A stretch of 64,000 nucleotides of DNA, from the NCBI GenBank assembly GCA_964494475.1, contig CAZBRS010000027.1:1-64000 (forward strand). Direction: 5' to 3'. Below the pieces are notes generated by a model. The model saw nothing but the letters and a program-made list of their open reading frames with translations, made no database searches and was not told the DNA's origin. A program made the translations under genes and the position numbers. This DNA is from CAZBRS01 sp964494475. Its GTDB lineage: Bacteria > Myxococcota_A > UBA9042 > CAZBRS01. The stretch's first letter is position 1. Every line of letters starts with the position of its first letter. Positions 1 through 9,853 of this stretch are shown one piece after another.

Positions 1-60
1 CGCCTCCGACCCCGGCGCCCCCGACTCCCCCGCCTCCGACCCCGGCGCCCCCGACCCCGG
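1..60 (+). repeat. 30-bp tandem repeat coding Asp-Pro-Gly-Ala linker
   Basis: Bases 1-30 and 31-60 are near-identical (differences only in the last few bases). They encode a flexible DPGAPD-type linker of the truncated surface protein; more copies may lie upstream of the window. Confidence 0.8.
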
Positions 61-3000
61 CGGTGCCGACCTCGACGCGGCGCCCGACACGCCGGCTGGC
101 GGCTCGGGCTGGTGCGCGGCCAAGCGCCTCGAGCCCTGGTCCCGCAGCCTCTCGTCCGCCGGGGGTACCGTTACGTTCAACGAGATCCTCCTCTCGCCGC
201 CCGAGGCGCCGGAGCTCGAGTGGATCGAGCTCCACAACCCCATGGCGGTCGCTCTCGACCTGTCGGGCTGGCGGCTCGACGGGGCGGTCCGCTTCGACTT
301 CGCCGAGGGGACGCTCGCCCCGGCGCGGGGCTACCTCGTGGTGGCGGCCGACCCGGCCCACCTGGCAGCGGCGAGCGGGTTCGACGCCGCGCTGGGGCCG
401 TACGTCGGACGCCTGCCTGCGGGTGGGGCCGAGCTCGAACTGCGCAGCAACACCGACCGCCTGATGGACGCCCTGTCGTACACCGACACCGAGCCCTGGC
501 CGATGGCGCCCTTCGGCTCCGGGGCCTCGCTCGCCAAGCTCGACCCCGAGGCGGCCAGCGCGCCCGCCGAGAACTGGGGGGGCAGCCTGGCCGTGGGGGG
601 CAGTCCTGGCATGACCAACCCCGTGGGGCCGCCGCCGGCCGGCGTGCGGTTCAACGAGGTCGCGGGGGTCGGTCCGTCCTTCTGGCTCGAGCTCGTCAAC
701 GCGGGGTCCGCCCCCGTCGAGCTCGGCGGGACGATCGTGGCTCTTTCGTCGGGCGCCACGTTCGTGCTCCCCGCCCAGAGCCTGGCGCCCGGCGCGCTAC
801 GGCTCCTCGACGAGGTCGAGCTCGGGTTCCCCGTCGCTTCGGGCCAGCGGCTCTTCCTGTTCTCGAGCGACCACCTCGCCGTGCACGACGCCATCGCGGT
901 GCTCGACGTACCGCGGGCGCGGGCCGTTCCCGGTGATGGGCCCTGGCTCTTCCCCGACACGGCCACGCCGGGGGCCCCCAACGAGGTGGTCGTCAACGAC
1001 CCGATCGTGATCAACGAGATCATGTACCACCACGGGCCGCTCGCCGGGGTCGACGGCGAGCCGCTGGCCTCGGCCGAGGAGTGGATCGAGCTCTACAACC
1101 GAGGCGCCGACACGGTCGACGTAGGCGGCTGGCAGCTCGTCGACGACCTCGAGTACGAGCTGCCCGCGGGGCTCACCATCCCGCCCGACGGGTACCTGGT
1201 CGTCGCCCGCAACGCCAGCGCGCTGAAGGCGGCGCACCCCTCGGTGCCCATCGTGGGCAACTTCAAGGGCAAGCTCGACAACGCCGGCGCCACCGTCGTG
1301 TTGCGCGACGCCTGCGGCAACCCCGTCGACGAGGTCCACTATGTCGACGGGGGCCGCTGGCCCGGCTTCGCCGACGGTGGCGGCTCGAGCCTCGAACTCC
1401 GCAGCCCGTTCGCCGACAACGCCGCGCCCGAGGCGTGGTGCGCCAGCGACGAGACGGGAGGGGCGGCCTGGCACGCGGTCAGCTACCGGGGGGTCGCCAC
1501 GCCCAGCTCGCTCGGCCCCGACGGGGTCTGGCACGAGTTCGTGCTCGGGCTGCTCGACGACGGCGTGGTGCTGCTCGACGACGTGAGCGTGGTCGAAGAT
1601 CCCGACGGCGCCGCGCTCGAGCGGCTGCAGGACGGCACGTTCGAGTCGGGCGCGGCGGCGGGCTGGCGGCTGCTCGGCAACCACCGTCACTCGCGGGTGG
1701 TCGACGACCCGTCGGAGCCGGGCAACCACGTGCTGCGGCTCGAGGCCACGGGCGCCACCGAGCACATGCACAACCACGCCGAGACCACCCTCGCAGGTGG
1801 CGCGACCATCGTGGACGGGCAGAGCTACCGCGTCTCGTTCCGGGCCCGCTGGGTCGCGGGGTCCAACCATGTGAACACCCGCCTCTACTTCAACCGGCTG
1901 GCCCGCACCACGCGGATCCCGCGGCCCGCCGTGAACGGAACGCCGGGCGCGCCCAACAGCTGCCGGGTCGCGAACCTGGGGCCCACGTACCGCGACTTCG
2001 GGCACGGCCCGGCCGTGCCCCAGCCCCTCGAGACCGTGTGGGTCTCGGTGCAGGCCGACGATCCCGACGGGATCGCCGGGCTCACGCTGGTGACCTCGGT
2101 CGACGGGGCGCTGCCGACCCGCGTGCCCATGCTCGACGTGGGCGAGGGACGTCACGTGGCCGCCACTCCGGGGCAGCCTGCTTCGACCGTGGTGCAGTTC
2201 TACATCGAGGGCACCGACGCCCTGGGCGCGACCTCGACCTTCCCGGCCGCGGGCGCCGACTCGCGCGCGCTCTGGAAGGTCGATGACGGGCTGGCCGCGA
2301 CGAACGGGCTGCACAACCTGCGCCTCGTGATGACCCCCGCTGACGCCGACTGGCTGCACGCCGAGCCCAACGTGATGAGCAACGACGCGCTGGGCGCCAC
2401 GGTCGTGGTCGACGAGCGCGACGTGTACTACGACGTGGGCGTGCGCCTGAAGGGCAGCGAGCGCGGGCGGTCCATGCCGCTGCGGGCGGGCTTCTCCATC
2501 GCCTTCGACGACGATCGGCCCTTCCGGGGCGTGTACGAGAGCGTGATGGTCGACCGCTCCGAGGGCGTCCACTTCGGCCAGCGCGAGATGCTCGTCAACC
2601 AGGCCATGAGCCACGCCGGGTCGCTGTCGGCCGAGTACGACGACCTGGTGCACGTGATGCCCCCCCGGCTCGAGCACACGGGGCCGGCCGAGCTCCAGCT
2701 GGCGCGCTTCGGCGACCTGCTGCTCGACCACCAGTTCGAGGACGGGAGCGACGGGTCGGCGTACGAGTACGAGCTGGTCTACTATCCGACCACGACGGTC
2801 GACGGCACCCCCGAGGGGGCGAAGCTGCCCCAGCCCGACCTGGTGGTCGGCACGCCCATCCAGGACCTCGGCGACGACGAGGAGGCCTGGCGCTACGCCT
2901 TCATCCTGCGCAACAACCTCGACCGCGACGACTTCTCGCGGTTGATGGACTTCGCGCGGGTGTATGCGCTGACGGGGGCCGAGCTCGACCCGCAGCTCGA

Positions 3001-3703
3001 GGCCGTGATCGACGTGGACCAGTGGCTGCGCGCCTTCGCCTTCGCGACCGTGTCCGGCGCCATCGACGACTACGCCTCGGGCGCGCAGCACAACGCCGTG
3101 TTCTACGTTCGGCCCGAGGACCAGCGCGTGCTCTACTTCCCCCACGACCTCGACTTCGTGCTGGGGCCCACCACGGTGCCGGTGGTGGCCAGCCCCGATC
3201 TGGCCCGCCTGCTCGCGAACCCGGCCCGCTATCGCCAGTATTACGGCCACGTGTACGAGCTCGCGCGGACCTCGTTCGGCGCCGCGTACCTGGCGCCCTG
3301 GTGCGCTCACTACGGAGCGCTGCTCCCCGCGCAGGACTTCGCGGGCCACCTGCAGTTCGTCGTCGACCGCGCCGAGTGGGTGTTGAACGGTGCCCCCGAC
3401 GCCGTCACGAAGGCTCTCCCGGCGGTCGCGTTCGAGATCACGACGAATGGAGGCGCCGACGTCGCGGTGGCCGACGCGACGCTGGTGCTCGAGGGGAGCG
3501 GTTGGATCGACGTGCGCGAGGTCTGGCGGCTCGGCGAGTTCCAGCCGCTGCCGCTCGCGTGGGTGAGCGCAACGGCCTGGCAGGCCGACGTGCCGCTCGC
3601 GTGCGGAGAGAACGAGCTCGTGCTCGAGGCCCGGGGGCCCCGGGACGAGGTGGTGGGCGGCGACGCGATCGTCGTCACGTCGCAGGCAGCGGGCTGTCCG
3701 TGA
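2..3703 (+). CDS. CotH-kinase / lamin-tail-domain surface protein, 5' end cut by window
   Basis: The frame is open from base 2 with no start codon in view, so the N-terminus lies outside the window. It opens with an Asp/Pro/Ala/Gly-rich linker, then three lamin-tail-like beta-sandwich segments marked by EWIELHNP (nt ~217-240), WLELVN (~683-700) and EWIELYNRG (~1078-1104). A CotH-kinase-type region follows from nt ~2280: it contains VGVRLKGSERGRS, and later DDYASGAQHN and FPHDLDF (nt ~3064-3160), which match the HN and DLD catalytic pattern of the CotH family. CotH proteins are secreted or surface protein kinases first known from spore coats; combined LTD-CotH architectures are common in large extracellular proteins of Gram-negative bacteria. 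Substrate and exact localisation cannot be told from sequence. A Cys-containing C-terminal beta domain (to CGENELVLEARG) ends the protein. Confidence 0.85.
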   Translation, partial: ASDPGAPDSPASDPGAPDPGGADLDAAPDTPAGGSGWCAAKRLEPWSRSLSSAGGTVTFNEILLSPPEAPELEWIELHNPMAVALDLSGWRLDGAVRFDFAEGTLAPARGYLVVAADPAHLAAASGFDAALGPYVGRLPAGGAELELRSNTDRLMDALSYTDTEPWPMAPFGSGASLAKLDPEAASAPAENWGGSLAVGGSPGMTNPVGPPPAGVRFNEVAGVGPSFWLELVNAGSAPVELGGTIVALSSGATFVLPAQSLAPGALRLLDEVELGFPVASGQRLFLFSSDHLAVHDAIAVLDVPRARAVPGDGPWLFPDTATPGAPNEVVVNDPIVINEIMYHHGPLAGVDGEPLASAEEWIELYNRGADTVDVGGWQLVDDLEYELPAGLTIPPDGYLVVARNASALKAAHPSVPIVGNFKGKLDNAGATVVLRDACGNPVDEVHYVDGGRWPGFADGGGSSLELRSPFADNAAPEAWCASDETGGAAWHAVSYRGVATPSSLGPDGVWHEFVLGLLDDGVVLLDDVSVVEDPDGAALERLQDGTFESGAAAGWRLLGNHRHSRVVDDPSEPGNHVLRLEATGATEHMHNHAETTLAGGATIVDGQSYRVSFRARWVAGSNHVNTRLYFNRLARTTRIPRPAVNGTPGAPNSCRVANLGPTYRDFGHGPAVPQPLETVWVSVQADDPDGIAGLTLVTSVDGALPTRVPMLDVGEGRHVAATPGQPASTVVQFYIEGTDALGATSTFPAAGADSRALWKVDDGLAATNGLHNLRLVMTPADADWLHAEPNVMSNDALGATVVVDERDVYYDVGVRLKGSERGRSMPLRAGFSIAFDDDRPFRGVYESVMVDRSEGVHFGQREMLVNQAMSHAGSLSAEYDDLVHVMPPRLEHTGPAELQLARFGDLLLDHQFEDGSDGSAYEYELVYYPTTTVDGTPEGAKLPQPDLVVGTPIQDLGDDEEAWRYAFILRNNLDRDDFSRLMDFARVYALTGAELDPQLEAVIDVDQWLRAFAFATVSGAIDDYASGAQHNAVFYVRPEDQRVLYFPHDLDFVLGPTTVPVVASPDLARLLANPARYRQYYGHVYELARTSFGAAYLAPWCAHYGALLPAQDFAGHLQFVVDRAEWVLNGAPDAVTKALPAVAFEITTNGGADVAVADATLVLEGSGWIDVREVWRLGEFQPLPLAWVSATAWQADVPLACGENELVLEARGPRDEVVGGDAIVVTSQAAGCP

Positions 3704-3726
3704 GGGCGCTGAAGGAGAAGGTCCCC

Positions 3727-4965
3727 ATGTGGTCGATCGCTGCGCGGGCCGGCCGGGTGTTCCTATCTTGCGGCGCGCTCCTGGCCGCTTGTTCGTCCTC
3801 GGGGGCCGTCGACGCCGTCGACGCCGTCGAGCACGCCGGAGAGGTCGAGGTCCGTGAGCCCGATCCGGGCCTGCCCGAGGCCCCGTTCGAGGTCGTCGAC
3901 GTGCCGCGCGAGCTCGACACCGCGTCGGAGGCTTCGGCGGAAGCGGACCCGAAGGAGGCCGGCCCGGAGGACGTCGGGCCGGGTGATCCCGACGGCGGCC
4001 CCGACGCGCTCCCCGATCCCGGCGCGGAGCCGGCGGCCGACTGGGCCGACGCGGGCCCCGACGCCGAGCCCGAGGCCGACGTCGCCGACGCGGGCCCCGA
4101 CGCCGAGCCCGAGGCCGACGCCGAGCCCGAGGTCGACGCGGGGGGTGAGGTGTGCCCCGCCTGCGCCGCCTACGGTGCGGTCACGACCACGGGAACGCTC
4201 GGAAGCCCGGCGCTCACCGAGCTCTCTGGGCTGGCGCCAAGTCGCGTGCACCCGGGCGTCTACTACGCCCACGCCGACTCCGGCGACTCGGCGCGCTTCT
4301 TCGCCTTCGAGTTGGACGGCACGCTGCGTGGCGAATACCACCTGGCCCCCGCCCCCTCGGCCGTCGACTGGGAAGACCTGTCGATCGGCCCCTGCGACGC
4401 CGGCTCGTGCCTCTACCTCGGCGACGTGGGGGACAACACGAACCAGCGCACGAGCTACGTGGTCTACGTGGTGCCCGAGCCCCTGGTGCTCGATGTCGTG
4501 GAGCCCGCCGACGTGGCCTTCACGGCGCTCCCCTTCCGTTACCCCGACGGGCCGCACAACTCCGAGACGCTGTTCGTGCATCCCCAGACCGGCGACGTGT
4601 ACGTGGTGATCAAGGCGGCGTCCGACTGGGGCGTGTACCGGATGCCCACTCCCCACACGCCCGGCCAGGAGGCCGTCCTCGTCAAGGTGGGCAGCGTGCC
4701 CTCGCCGGGCTTCCTGGCGGTGGCCACCGGCGGCGATGTCCACCCCTGCGGCACGCGCGTGCTGCTGCGCAGCTACGGCCAATTGGTCGAGCTACGGCTC
4801 GGCGCGGGGCAGGTCTTCGACGACATCTTCGAGAACGTCGGCGTGCCCGTTGCGGTTGGCAACGAGCCCCAGGGCGAGGCCGTGTGCTACGACGCCGACG
4901 GGCTCGGCTACGTGACCGTCAGCGAGGGCGCCAACCGCCCCGTGTACCACGTGGGGTGCGAGTAG
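3727..4965 (+). CDS. secreted lipoprotein with acidic repeat linker and beta-propeller-like domain
   Basis: A 412-aa protein. The start at 3727 is chosen because AAGGAG lies about 9 nt upstream and it is followed at once by a lipoprotein signal peptide ending in LLAAC. Residues ~20-140 form a low-complexity Asp/Glu/Pro/Ala linker with an imperfect 13-residue repeat (DAGPDAEPEADVA). From VCPACAAYG onward is a folded domain with repeated strands: LSGLAPSRVHPGVYYAHADSG, YLGDVGDNTNQR and HNSETLFVHPQTGDVYVV, resembling a known group of secreted beta-propeller-like proteins that carry the GD(V/I)GDN(x)xxR signature. Function is unknown; an extracytoplasmic role is inferred from the lipobox. It lies 23 nt after the CotH gene and is probably co-transcribed with it. 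Confidence 0.8.
   Translation: MWSIAARAGRVFLSCGALLAACSSSGAVDAVDAVEHAGEVEVREPDPGLPEAPFEVVDVPRELDTASEASAEADPKEAGPEDVGPGDPDGGPDALPDPGAEPAADWADAGPDAEPEADVADAGPDAEPEADAEPEVDAGGEVCPACAAYGAVTTTGTLGSPALTELSGLAPSRVHPGVYYAHADSGDSARFFAFELDGTLRGEYHLAPAPSAVDWEDLSIGPCDAGSCLYLGDVGDNTNQRTSYVVYVVPEPLVLDVVEPADVAFTALPFRYPDGPHNSETLFVHPQTGDVYVVIKAASDWGVYRMPTPHTPGQEAVLVKVGSVPSPGFLAVATGGDVHPCGTRVLLRSYGQLVELRLGAGQVFDDIFENVGVPVAVGNEPQGEAVCYDADGLGYVTVSEGANRPVYHVGCE
4045..4119 (+). repeat. 39-bp tandem repeat coding acidic linker
   Basis: Two copies of a 39-bp unit (second copy exact over 36 bp) encode ADAGPDAEPEAD in the lipoprotein linker. Such in-frame repeats are expected to vary in copy number between strains. 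Confidence 0.8.
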
Positions 4966-4986
4966 GCGCGCTCGGGGGCGTCGTGC

Positions 4987-7698
4987 CTACATCGTGAGAT
5001 CCGCGCAGAGCAATACGTAGTAGAAGCCGTACTCGGGCGGCGAGTAGCCCATGCGCGCGAGCGTGACGTGGTAGCGTCCGTGGGCGTCGATCGCCAGGCT
5101 GGGCGTGCCGAACCCGCCCTCGTCGGCCGTGAAGCCGGCGGCCTTCATCCAGGCGCCGCCCACCTTCGTCCAGACGCCCACGCCCTCGTCGTCGCTGCCC
5201 ACGACGTGCGGCTCGCCGTGGTCGTCGAGGGCCACCATGGGTTCGGCGACCTCGCCGATGGCCTCGGCGGCCGACCAGATGCCGTTCTTCAGGGTGCGGT
5301 GCTCGGCCGCGTAACCCACCATGTTGACGTAGCCGCTGGTCACCACGTGCAGGGTGCCGTCGGGTGCCAGGGCCGTCGAGATCTCGTCCGGCTGGCCTCC
5401 CGGGAGGGCGTGCTCGACGGCGTAGCCGTCCTTGGACGTGCGGTACGAGAGGTCGGCCACGCCCACGGTGTGGAGCAGCAGGATCTCGCCGTCGGGCAGC
5501 ACGGCGAGCTCGGCAGCCGAGCCCACGTACTCCGAGTACCAGGAGGAGATCTTGGTCGACGCCCAGCCGCCCGCCTTGCCGTAGAAGCCCACGTGCCAGG
5601 TGGTCACGTCGTAGTCGCCGTTCCACTCCTTCGAGCGGTACAGGATGGCCGCGCCCGTCGGGCCCACGGCGAGTCGGGGGGTCTCGACGTCGGTGGCGGA
5701 GTGCAGGCTCCAGAGCGTGCTGGCCTGCTGATCTCCCGCCGGCGTGTACTTGGCGCTCGCCCCATTCAGCTGACTGGTGCGGTACGCCGAATAGAGGAGC
5801 CCTCCGTCGGAACGTAGCTGCGGGGCCCTGGCGCCGTCGTTCGGGTTCCAGACCGTCCCGCGCGAGACCTTCTGGAGCACGTCGCCCTCGGCGAGCTCGG
5901 CCAGGATCAAGGTCGAGGCCGACGCATAGGCCGTCCAGATGCGGTCGTCCACCCGCGCTACGTTGTTCCGGCGCGACACGTTCGTCGGCGTGTACGTGAG
6001 GGTCCGAAGGATCCGGGCGGCGCACGCCTGACACGCGGCGACCTCGTCGGTCTGGCCGTCGCAGTCGTCGTCGACGCCGTTGCAGAGCTCCTCGGGCACG
6101 GCGCCGCAGGTGTCGCAGGCGTTGGTGACGCCCTCGTCGGTCTGGCCGTCGCAGTCGTTGTCCCTGTCGTCGCAGCTCGCCTCGGTGGCCTGGTAGGCCG
6201 CGTCGTGCGCGGCGTAGAGGGCGTCGTCGCACTGCCAGCCGGCCAGCCCCTTGCAGGTCGCCCAGGACCCGTCGCACACCCCCTGCTGCTTGGGGCAGTC
6301 GGGCGCGGCGCCGATCTGCGCGGCCTCGTCGGTCTGGCCGTCGCAGTCGTTGTCCTGGCCGTCGCACACCTCCTGGGGCGTGGTCGTGCACTGGCCGCAG
6401 GCGTTGGGGCTGCAGCACAGGGCCCCCTCGCAGGCCCCGGAGGTGCAGTCGGCCGGCTTGGCGCAGTGCTTGCCGTTGGTGCACGCCTTGCAGACGCCGC
6501 CGCAGTCGGCGTCGGTCTCGCTGCCGTTCTTCTGGCCGTCGAAGCACGAGATGCACGCGCCCTGCTGGCAGGCGCCCGACGTGCAGTCGGAGGCCTTGGC
6601 GCACGCCTCGCCGTCCGGGCACGGGCCGCACTTCGAGCCGCCGCAGTCGGTGGCGGTCTCGTCCTGGTTCTTCACGTCGTCGTCGCACGAGGGGTCGCGG
6701 CATACGCCGAACACGCAGGTGGCGCTCAGGCAGTCGGCGTGTCCCCCGCAGGTCTTGCCCGTGGGGCAGCCCACGCAGGGGCCGCCGCAGTCGGCGTCGG
6801 TCTCGCCGCCGTTCTTCTGGCCGTCGCCGCACGAGGCCGGGGCCACGCAGGCGCCCCCCTCGCACAGGCCCGACAGGCAGTCGGCCGCCCCCCCGCAGGA
6901 CTTGCCCACGCCGCAACCGGCGCAGGAGCCGCCGCAGTCGGTGTCGGACTCACCGCCGTTCTTCGCGCCGTCGTCGCACGAGGGGGCCACCTCGGCGCAC
7001 ACCCCGGAGGCGCACGAGCCGCTCAGGCAGTCGGCCCCGCCATCGCAGGCCCGGCCGAGCGCGCAGCCGTTGCACACGCCGCCGCAGTCGACGTCGCTCT
7101 CGTTCTGGTTCTTCGCGCCGTCGGTGCACGAGGGGGTGGCGCAGAAGCCCGCCTTGCAGAAGCCCGACAGGCAGTTGGCGTCGGCCAGGCAGCCCTGCCC
7201 GTCGGCGCATTGGGCGCACGGCCCTCCGCAGTCGACGCCCGTCTCGCCCCCGTTCGACACGCCGTCGGCGCAGGTGGGCACGTCGCACGTGCCGCCCTTG
7301 CAGTAGCCCGACGCGCACTGCTCGTGCCCGCCGCAGGCCTCGCCCACGCACGCCGGGCAGGGGCCGCCGCAGTCGACGCCCGTCTCGCCGGTGTCCTTCG
7401 TGCCGTTGCCGCAGGCCGCGTCGACGCACACGTAGGCCAGGCCGCAGAACCCCGACGCGCAGTCGGCGCCGGCCAGGCAGGCCTTGCCCACGGTGCAGGC
7501 GGCACAGTGGCCGCCGCAGTCGACATCGGTCTCGCCGTCGTCGAGGGCCCCGTTTTCGCAGGCCCCGACGGCCGCGTCGGGCTCGTGGGCGTCCTGCCCG
7601 CCGCTCGAGTCGCGGTGGGGGCGGGGTCCGGAGCCCTCGTCGCCGCCGCAGGCAGGCGCGAGCAGGCCGAGCACCAGGGCGAGCAGGAGGAGACGCAT
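4987..7698 (-). CDS. Cys-rich repeat lipoprotein with MopE-type metal-binding motifs and C-terminal propeller-like domain
   Basis: 903 aa from the ATG at 7698, preceded by GGAGAA and followed by signal peptide MRLLLLALVLGLLAPAC with a clear lipobox; the frame continues upstream but the extra residues are Arg-rich and implausible. After the signal come eight Cys-rich repeats of about 47 residues (pattern C.DG.KNGGETDVDCGG.C..C..G..C....DC.SG.C....C), then three CDG.DNDCDGQTDE copies resembling the putative metal-binding motif of MopE-like proteins. The last ~330 residues form strand-rich repeats (VWNPNDGARAPQLRSDGG, HATPRLAVGPTGAAILY-like), suggesting a propeller or sandwich. Family knowledge: the DNDCDG motif is predicted to bind Ca2+ or another metal. 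The role is unknown; a surface or secreted protein is likely. Confidence 0.85.
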   Translation of the reverse strand: MRLLLLALVLGLLAPACGGDEGSGPRPHRDSSGGQDAHEPDAAVGACENGALDDGETDVDCGGHCAACTVGKACLAGADCASGFCGLAYVCVDAACGNGTKDTGETGVDCGGPCPACVGEACGGHEQCASGYCKGGTCDVPTCADGVSNGGETGVDCGGPCAQCADGQGCLADANCLSGFCKAGFCATPSCTDGAKNQNESDVDCGGVCNGCALGRACDGGADCLSGSCASGVCAEVAPSCDDGAKNGGESDTDCGGSCAGCGVGKSCGGAADCLSGLCEGGACVAPASCGDGQKNGGETDADCGGPCVGCPTGKTCGGHADCLSATCVFGVCRDPSCDDDVKNQDETATDCGGSKCGPCPDGEACAKASDCTSGACQQGACISCFDGQKNGSETDADCGGVCKACTNGKHCAKPADCTSGACEGALCCSPNACGQCTTTPQEVCDGQDNDCDGQTDEAAQIGAAPDCPKQQGVCDGSWATCKGLAGWQCDDALYAAHDAAYQATEASCDDRDNDCDGQTDEGVTNACDTCGAVPEELCNGVDDDCDGQTDEVAACQACAARILRTLTYTPTNVSRRNNVARVDDRIWTAYASASTLILAELAEGDVLQKVSRGTVWNPNDGARAPQLRSDGGLLYSAYRTSQLNGASAKYTPAGDQQASTLWSLHSATDVETPRLAVGPTGAAILYRSKEWNGDYDVTTWHVGFYGKAGGWASTKISSWYSEYVGSAAELAVLPDGEILLLHTVGVADLSYRTSKDGYAVEHALPGGQPDEISTALAPDGTLHVVTSGYVNMVGYAAEHRTLKNGIWSAAEAIGEVAEPMVALDDHGEPHVVGSDDEGVGVWTKVGGAWMKAAGFTADEGGFGTPSLAIDAHGRYHVTLARMGYSPPEYGFYYVLLCADLTM

Positions 7699-7924
7699 GG
7701 GGGTTCTCCAGGCCGGAGCGACGGCTCGGAGGGTAGCGCGGCCGTGGACGGCCTGCAAGCGGAGGGCGCGGAGGCTCGAACGAAACGCCGATCGTGAACC
7801 AGGGTCCCGCGGAGCGGAGGCCACTCCCCCGCGCCGCTGCCCCGCCTTCAGCAAGCGGCGCGCCAGCTCCGCGCGCGGGGCGACGACCGTGCGGAATCGC
7901 GCGGAGGTCGGCGGCGCGAGCGGC

Positions 7925-8371
7925 CTATTTCGCAACGGCCGGGCACGGCTCGTTCAGCACCAGCCAGTACAGGCCGATCTGGTTGACCGCCTCGGCGAAC
8001 CGGTCGAAGTCGACGGGTTTCTGGATGTAGCTGTTCACCCCGAGCTCGTAAGCCCTCGAGATGTCGCTGCTCTCGTTCGAGCTCGTGAGCACCGTGACCG
8101 CCAGGTGCTGCGTGCGCGGGTCGGACCGGATGGCCTCGAGCACCTCGAGGCCGCTGACCTTCGGCAGGTGGAGGTCGAGCAGGACGATGGCGGGCTGGAT
8201 CGCCGTGTCGCGGCCCTCGCAGGCGCCCCGTCCGAAGAGGTACTCGATCGCCTCGGCGCCGTCCCGCGCCACGATCACCTCGTTCACCACGTGCGATTTC
8301 GCCAGCGCCCGCTTCGTGAGCAGCACGTCGCTGGGGTTGTCCTCGACCAGCAGGATCGCCTTCTTGTGCAC
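7925..8371 (-). CDS. single-domain response regulator (CheY/Rcp1 type)
   Basis: 148 aa. GTG start at 8371 chosen for the strong AAGGAGGT 6-7 nt upstream. A single receiver domain: acidic pair in LLVEDNPSD, phospho-acceptor Asp66 in VLLDLHLPKVSGLEVLE, the Thr/Ser switch in VTVLTSSNE and the Lys in YIQKPVDF. The insertion around LFGRGACEGRD and the C-terminal FAEAVNQIGLYWLVLNEP are typical of Rcp1-like regulators that partner PAS/GAF/phytochrome-type kinases. It has no output domain and therefore probably relays phosphate or acts by protein contact. It begins 22 nt after the histidine kinase stop, so the two form one transcription unit and most likely a cognate pair. Confidence 0.92.
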   Translation of the reverse strand: MHKKAILLVEDNPSDVLLTKRALAKSHVVNEVIVARDGAEAIEYLFGRGACEGRDTAIQPAIVLLDLHLPKVSGLEVLEAIRSDPRTQHLAVTVLTSSNESSDISRAYELGVNSYIQKPVDFDRFAEAVNQIGLYWLVLNEPCPAVAK

Positions 8372-8393
8372 GTCGACACCTCCTTGCTCGCGT

Positions 8394-9680
8394 TCATAGC
8401 GTGAAGTAGACCGTAGCGCCCCCGTCGACCTGCCCCTCGGCCCAGACGCGACCGCCGTGCCGATGGATGATGCGCTGGACCGTGGCCAGCCCGATGCCCG
8501 TGCCCGGGAAGTCGTCGACGCGGTGCAGGCGCTGGAACGGGGTGAAGAGCTTGGACGCGTACGCCATGTCGAAGCCCGCCCCGTTGTCGCGCACGAAGAC
8601 GACCGACTCCCCTTCGATCGTTGTTCGGCCCAGCTCGACGCGCGCCACGTCGCGCCGGGCCGTGAACTTCCAGGCGTTGCCGAGCAGGTTCTCGAGCAGG
8701 GCGCGCATCAGCGCCTCGTCGGCCACGACGTCGAGCCCCTCGCCGACGACGATCTCGGCCCTTCGCGTTGGGTTCTCGGCGCGCAGGCGCTCGAGGATCG
8801 GGCGGGCCAGCGCGCCCAGATCGACGCGCTTCAGGTCGAGGCCGGCGCGGGTCACGCGCGAGAGGCCCAGCAGCGAGTCGATGAGCGTGCCCATGCGCTG
8901 CGTCTCGGAGCGGATGGTGGCCAGGTACTCCCGCGCCGTCGCGTCGAGGGTCGGGCCGTAGTCTTCGAGCAGAGCCTGGCTCCAGCCGTCGATGCCGCGC
9001 AGGGGGGAACGCAGGTCGTGCGAGACCGAGTAGGCGAAGCTCTCCAACTCGCGATTGGCGACTCCGAGCTCGGCCGTGCGGCGTTGCACGCGCTGCTCCA
9101 GCTCGTCGTTCAGCTCGCGGACCCGGGCCTCGCTCTTCTCGAGCGCCTGGGCGATGCGAAGCTCGCGCAGGCGCTCCAGCCCCACCTGGGCAACGAACTC
9201 CGTGAAATTGCGAAGGAACGCCAGGTTCCGGTCGAGGGTCGCGTGATCGAGGATCGGGACGCCACGCACCGCGTCCAGGTAGGCCTGCTCTTCGAAGCCG
9301 AAGGTACGGGCCTGGGCTCGGAATCGCTCCAGGTCGGGGGGCTCGAGGAAGAACTGGCCGATGAACACGGCCCCCAGGTAGCGGCCTTCGATGAAGATGG
9401 GCGTCGCGGCGTCCATCAGGCCATTGGCGCAGCTGTACGAGACCGAGGGGTTCGCCTCGAGGAGGTGGCCGACGAGGTAGAGATCGCTCGCGCGGCAGCG
9501 ATCCGCCGTCTCGGGATTCACGCGATGGAACCGCGTGCAGACGCTCTGCCAGCCCGACGCCGTCAGCACGTTGGCCTCGGCGTCCAGGATCGCGGTGGGG
9601 AACCCGAAGGCCCGGTTCGTCCAATCGAGCAGCTCCTGGAACCTGGGGACGTCGATCAGATCCTGAAGGCGATACTCCAT
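8394..9680 (-). CDS. PocR-domain sensor histidine kinase
   Basis: 428 aa from the ATG at 9680, which has GGGAG 6-10 nt upstream; a GTG 63 nt further up is less likely. Residues ~1-165 match the PocR sensory domain (DLIDVPRFQELLDWTNRAFG, conserved Cys48, Cys62 and Cys84, then GRYLGAVFIGQFF), a PAS-like ligand-binding module. A short coiled coil (~175-210) leads into HisKA with His221 in YSVSHDLRSPL, and a HATPase_c domain with LLENLLGNAWKF (N box), VRDNGAGFDM and GTGIGLATV (G boxes). No membrane helix is present, so the enzyme is cytoplasmic. PocR domains in other proteins sense small molecules such as hydrocarbon derivatives; the ligand here is unknown. It is transcribed ahead of the adjacent response regulator. 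Confidence 0.92.
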   Translation of the reverse strand: MEYRLQDLIDVPRFQELLDWTNRAFGFPTAILDAEANVLTASGWQSVCTRFHRVNPETADRCRASDLYLVGHLLEANPSVSYSCANGLMDAATPIFIEGRYLGAVFIGQFFLEPPDLERFRAQARTFGFEEQAYLDAVRGVPILDHATLDRNLAFLRNFTEFVAQVGLERLRELRIAQALEKSEARVRELNDELEQRVQRRTAELGVANRELESFAYSVSHDLRSPLRGIDGWSQALLEDYGPTLDATAREYLATIRSETQRMGTLIDSLLGLSRVTRAGLDLKRVDLGALARPILERLRAENPTRRAEIVVGEGLDVVADEALMRALLENLLGNAWKFTARRDVARVELGRTTIEGESVVFVRDNGAGFDMAYASKLFTPFQRLHRVDDFPGTGIGLATVQRIIHRHGGRVWAEGQVDGGATVYFTL

Positions 9681-9724
9681 TTCTTCTCCCGCCAACAGCC
9701 CGACATCCAACGAAATTGATTCTG

Positions 9725-9753
9725 AGTATCGACCACGGTCCACCAGAAATCAA
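9725..9753 (-). promoter_or_regulatory. sigma70-like promoter of the kinase/regulator operon
   Basis: Read on the minus strand: TTGATT (-35), 17-bp spacer, GATACT (-10), about 45 bp upstream of the kinase start. Position and spacing are right; each box matches 4 of 6 consensus bases. Confidence 0.4.
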
Positions 9754-9853
9754 CAGCCTCGTGGGGGGGGCGTGGGGGGCCGGGGGTCGACAACCGGGCG
9801 CGCGACCGTATGTTGACGAATCACCGTGCCCTGGCGGCTGCCGAGGAGAGACG

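Noticed and set aside
797..3349. 850-aa minus-strand frame across the CotH/LTD gene
   Set aside because: His/Val/Arg-rich shadow with no recognisable domain.
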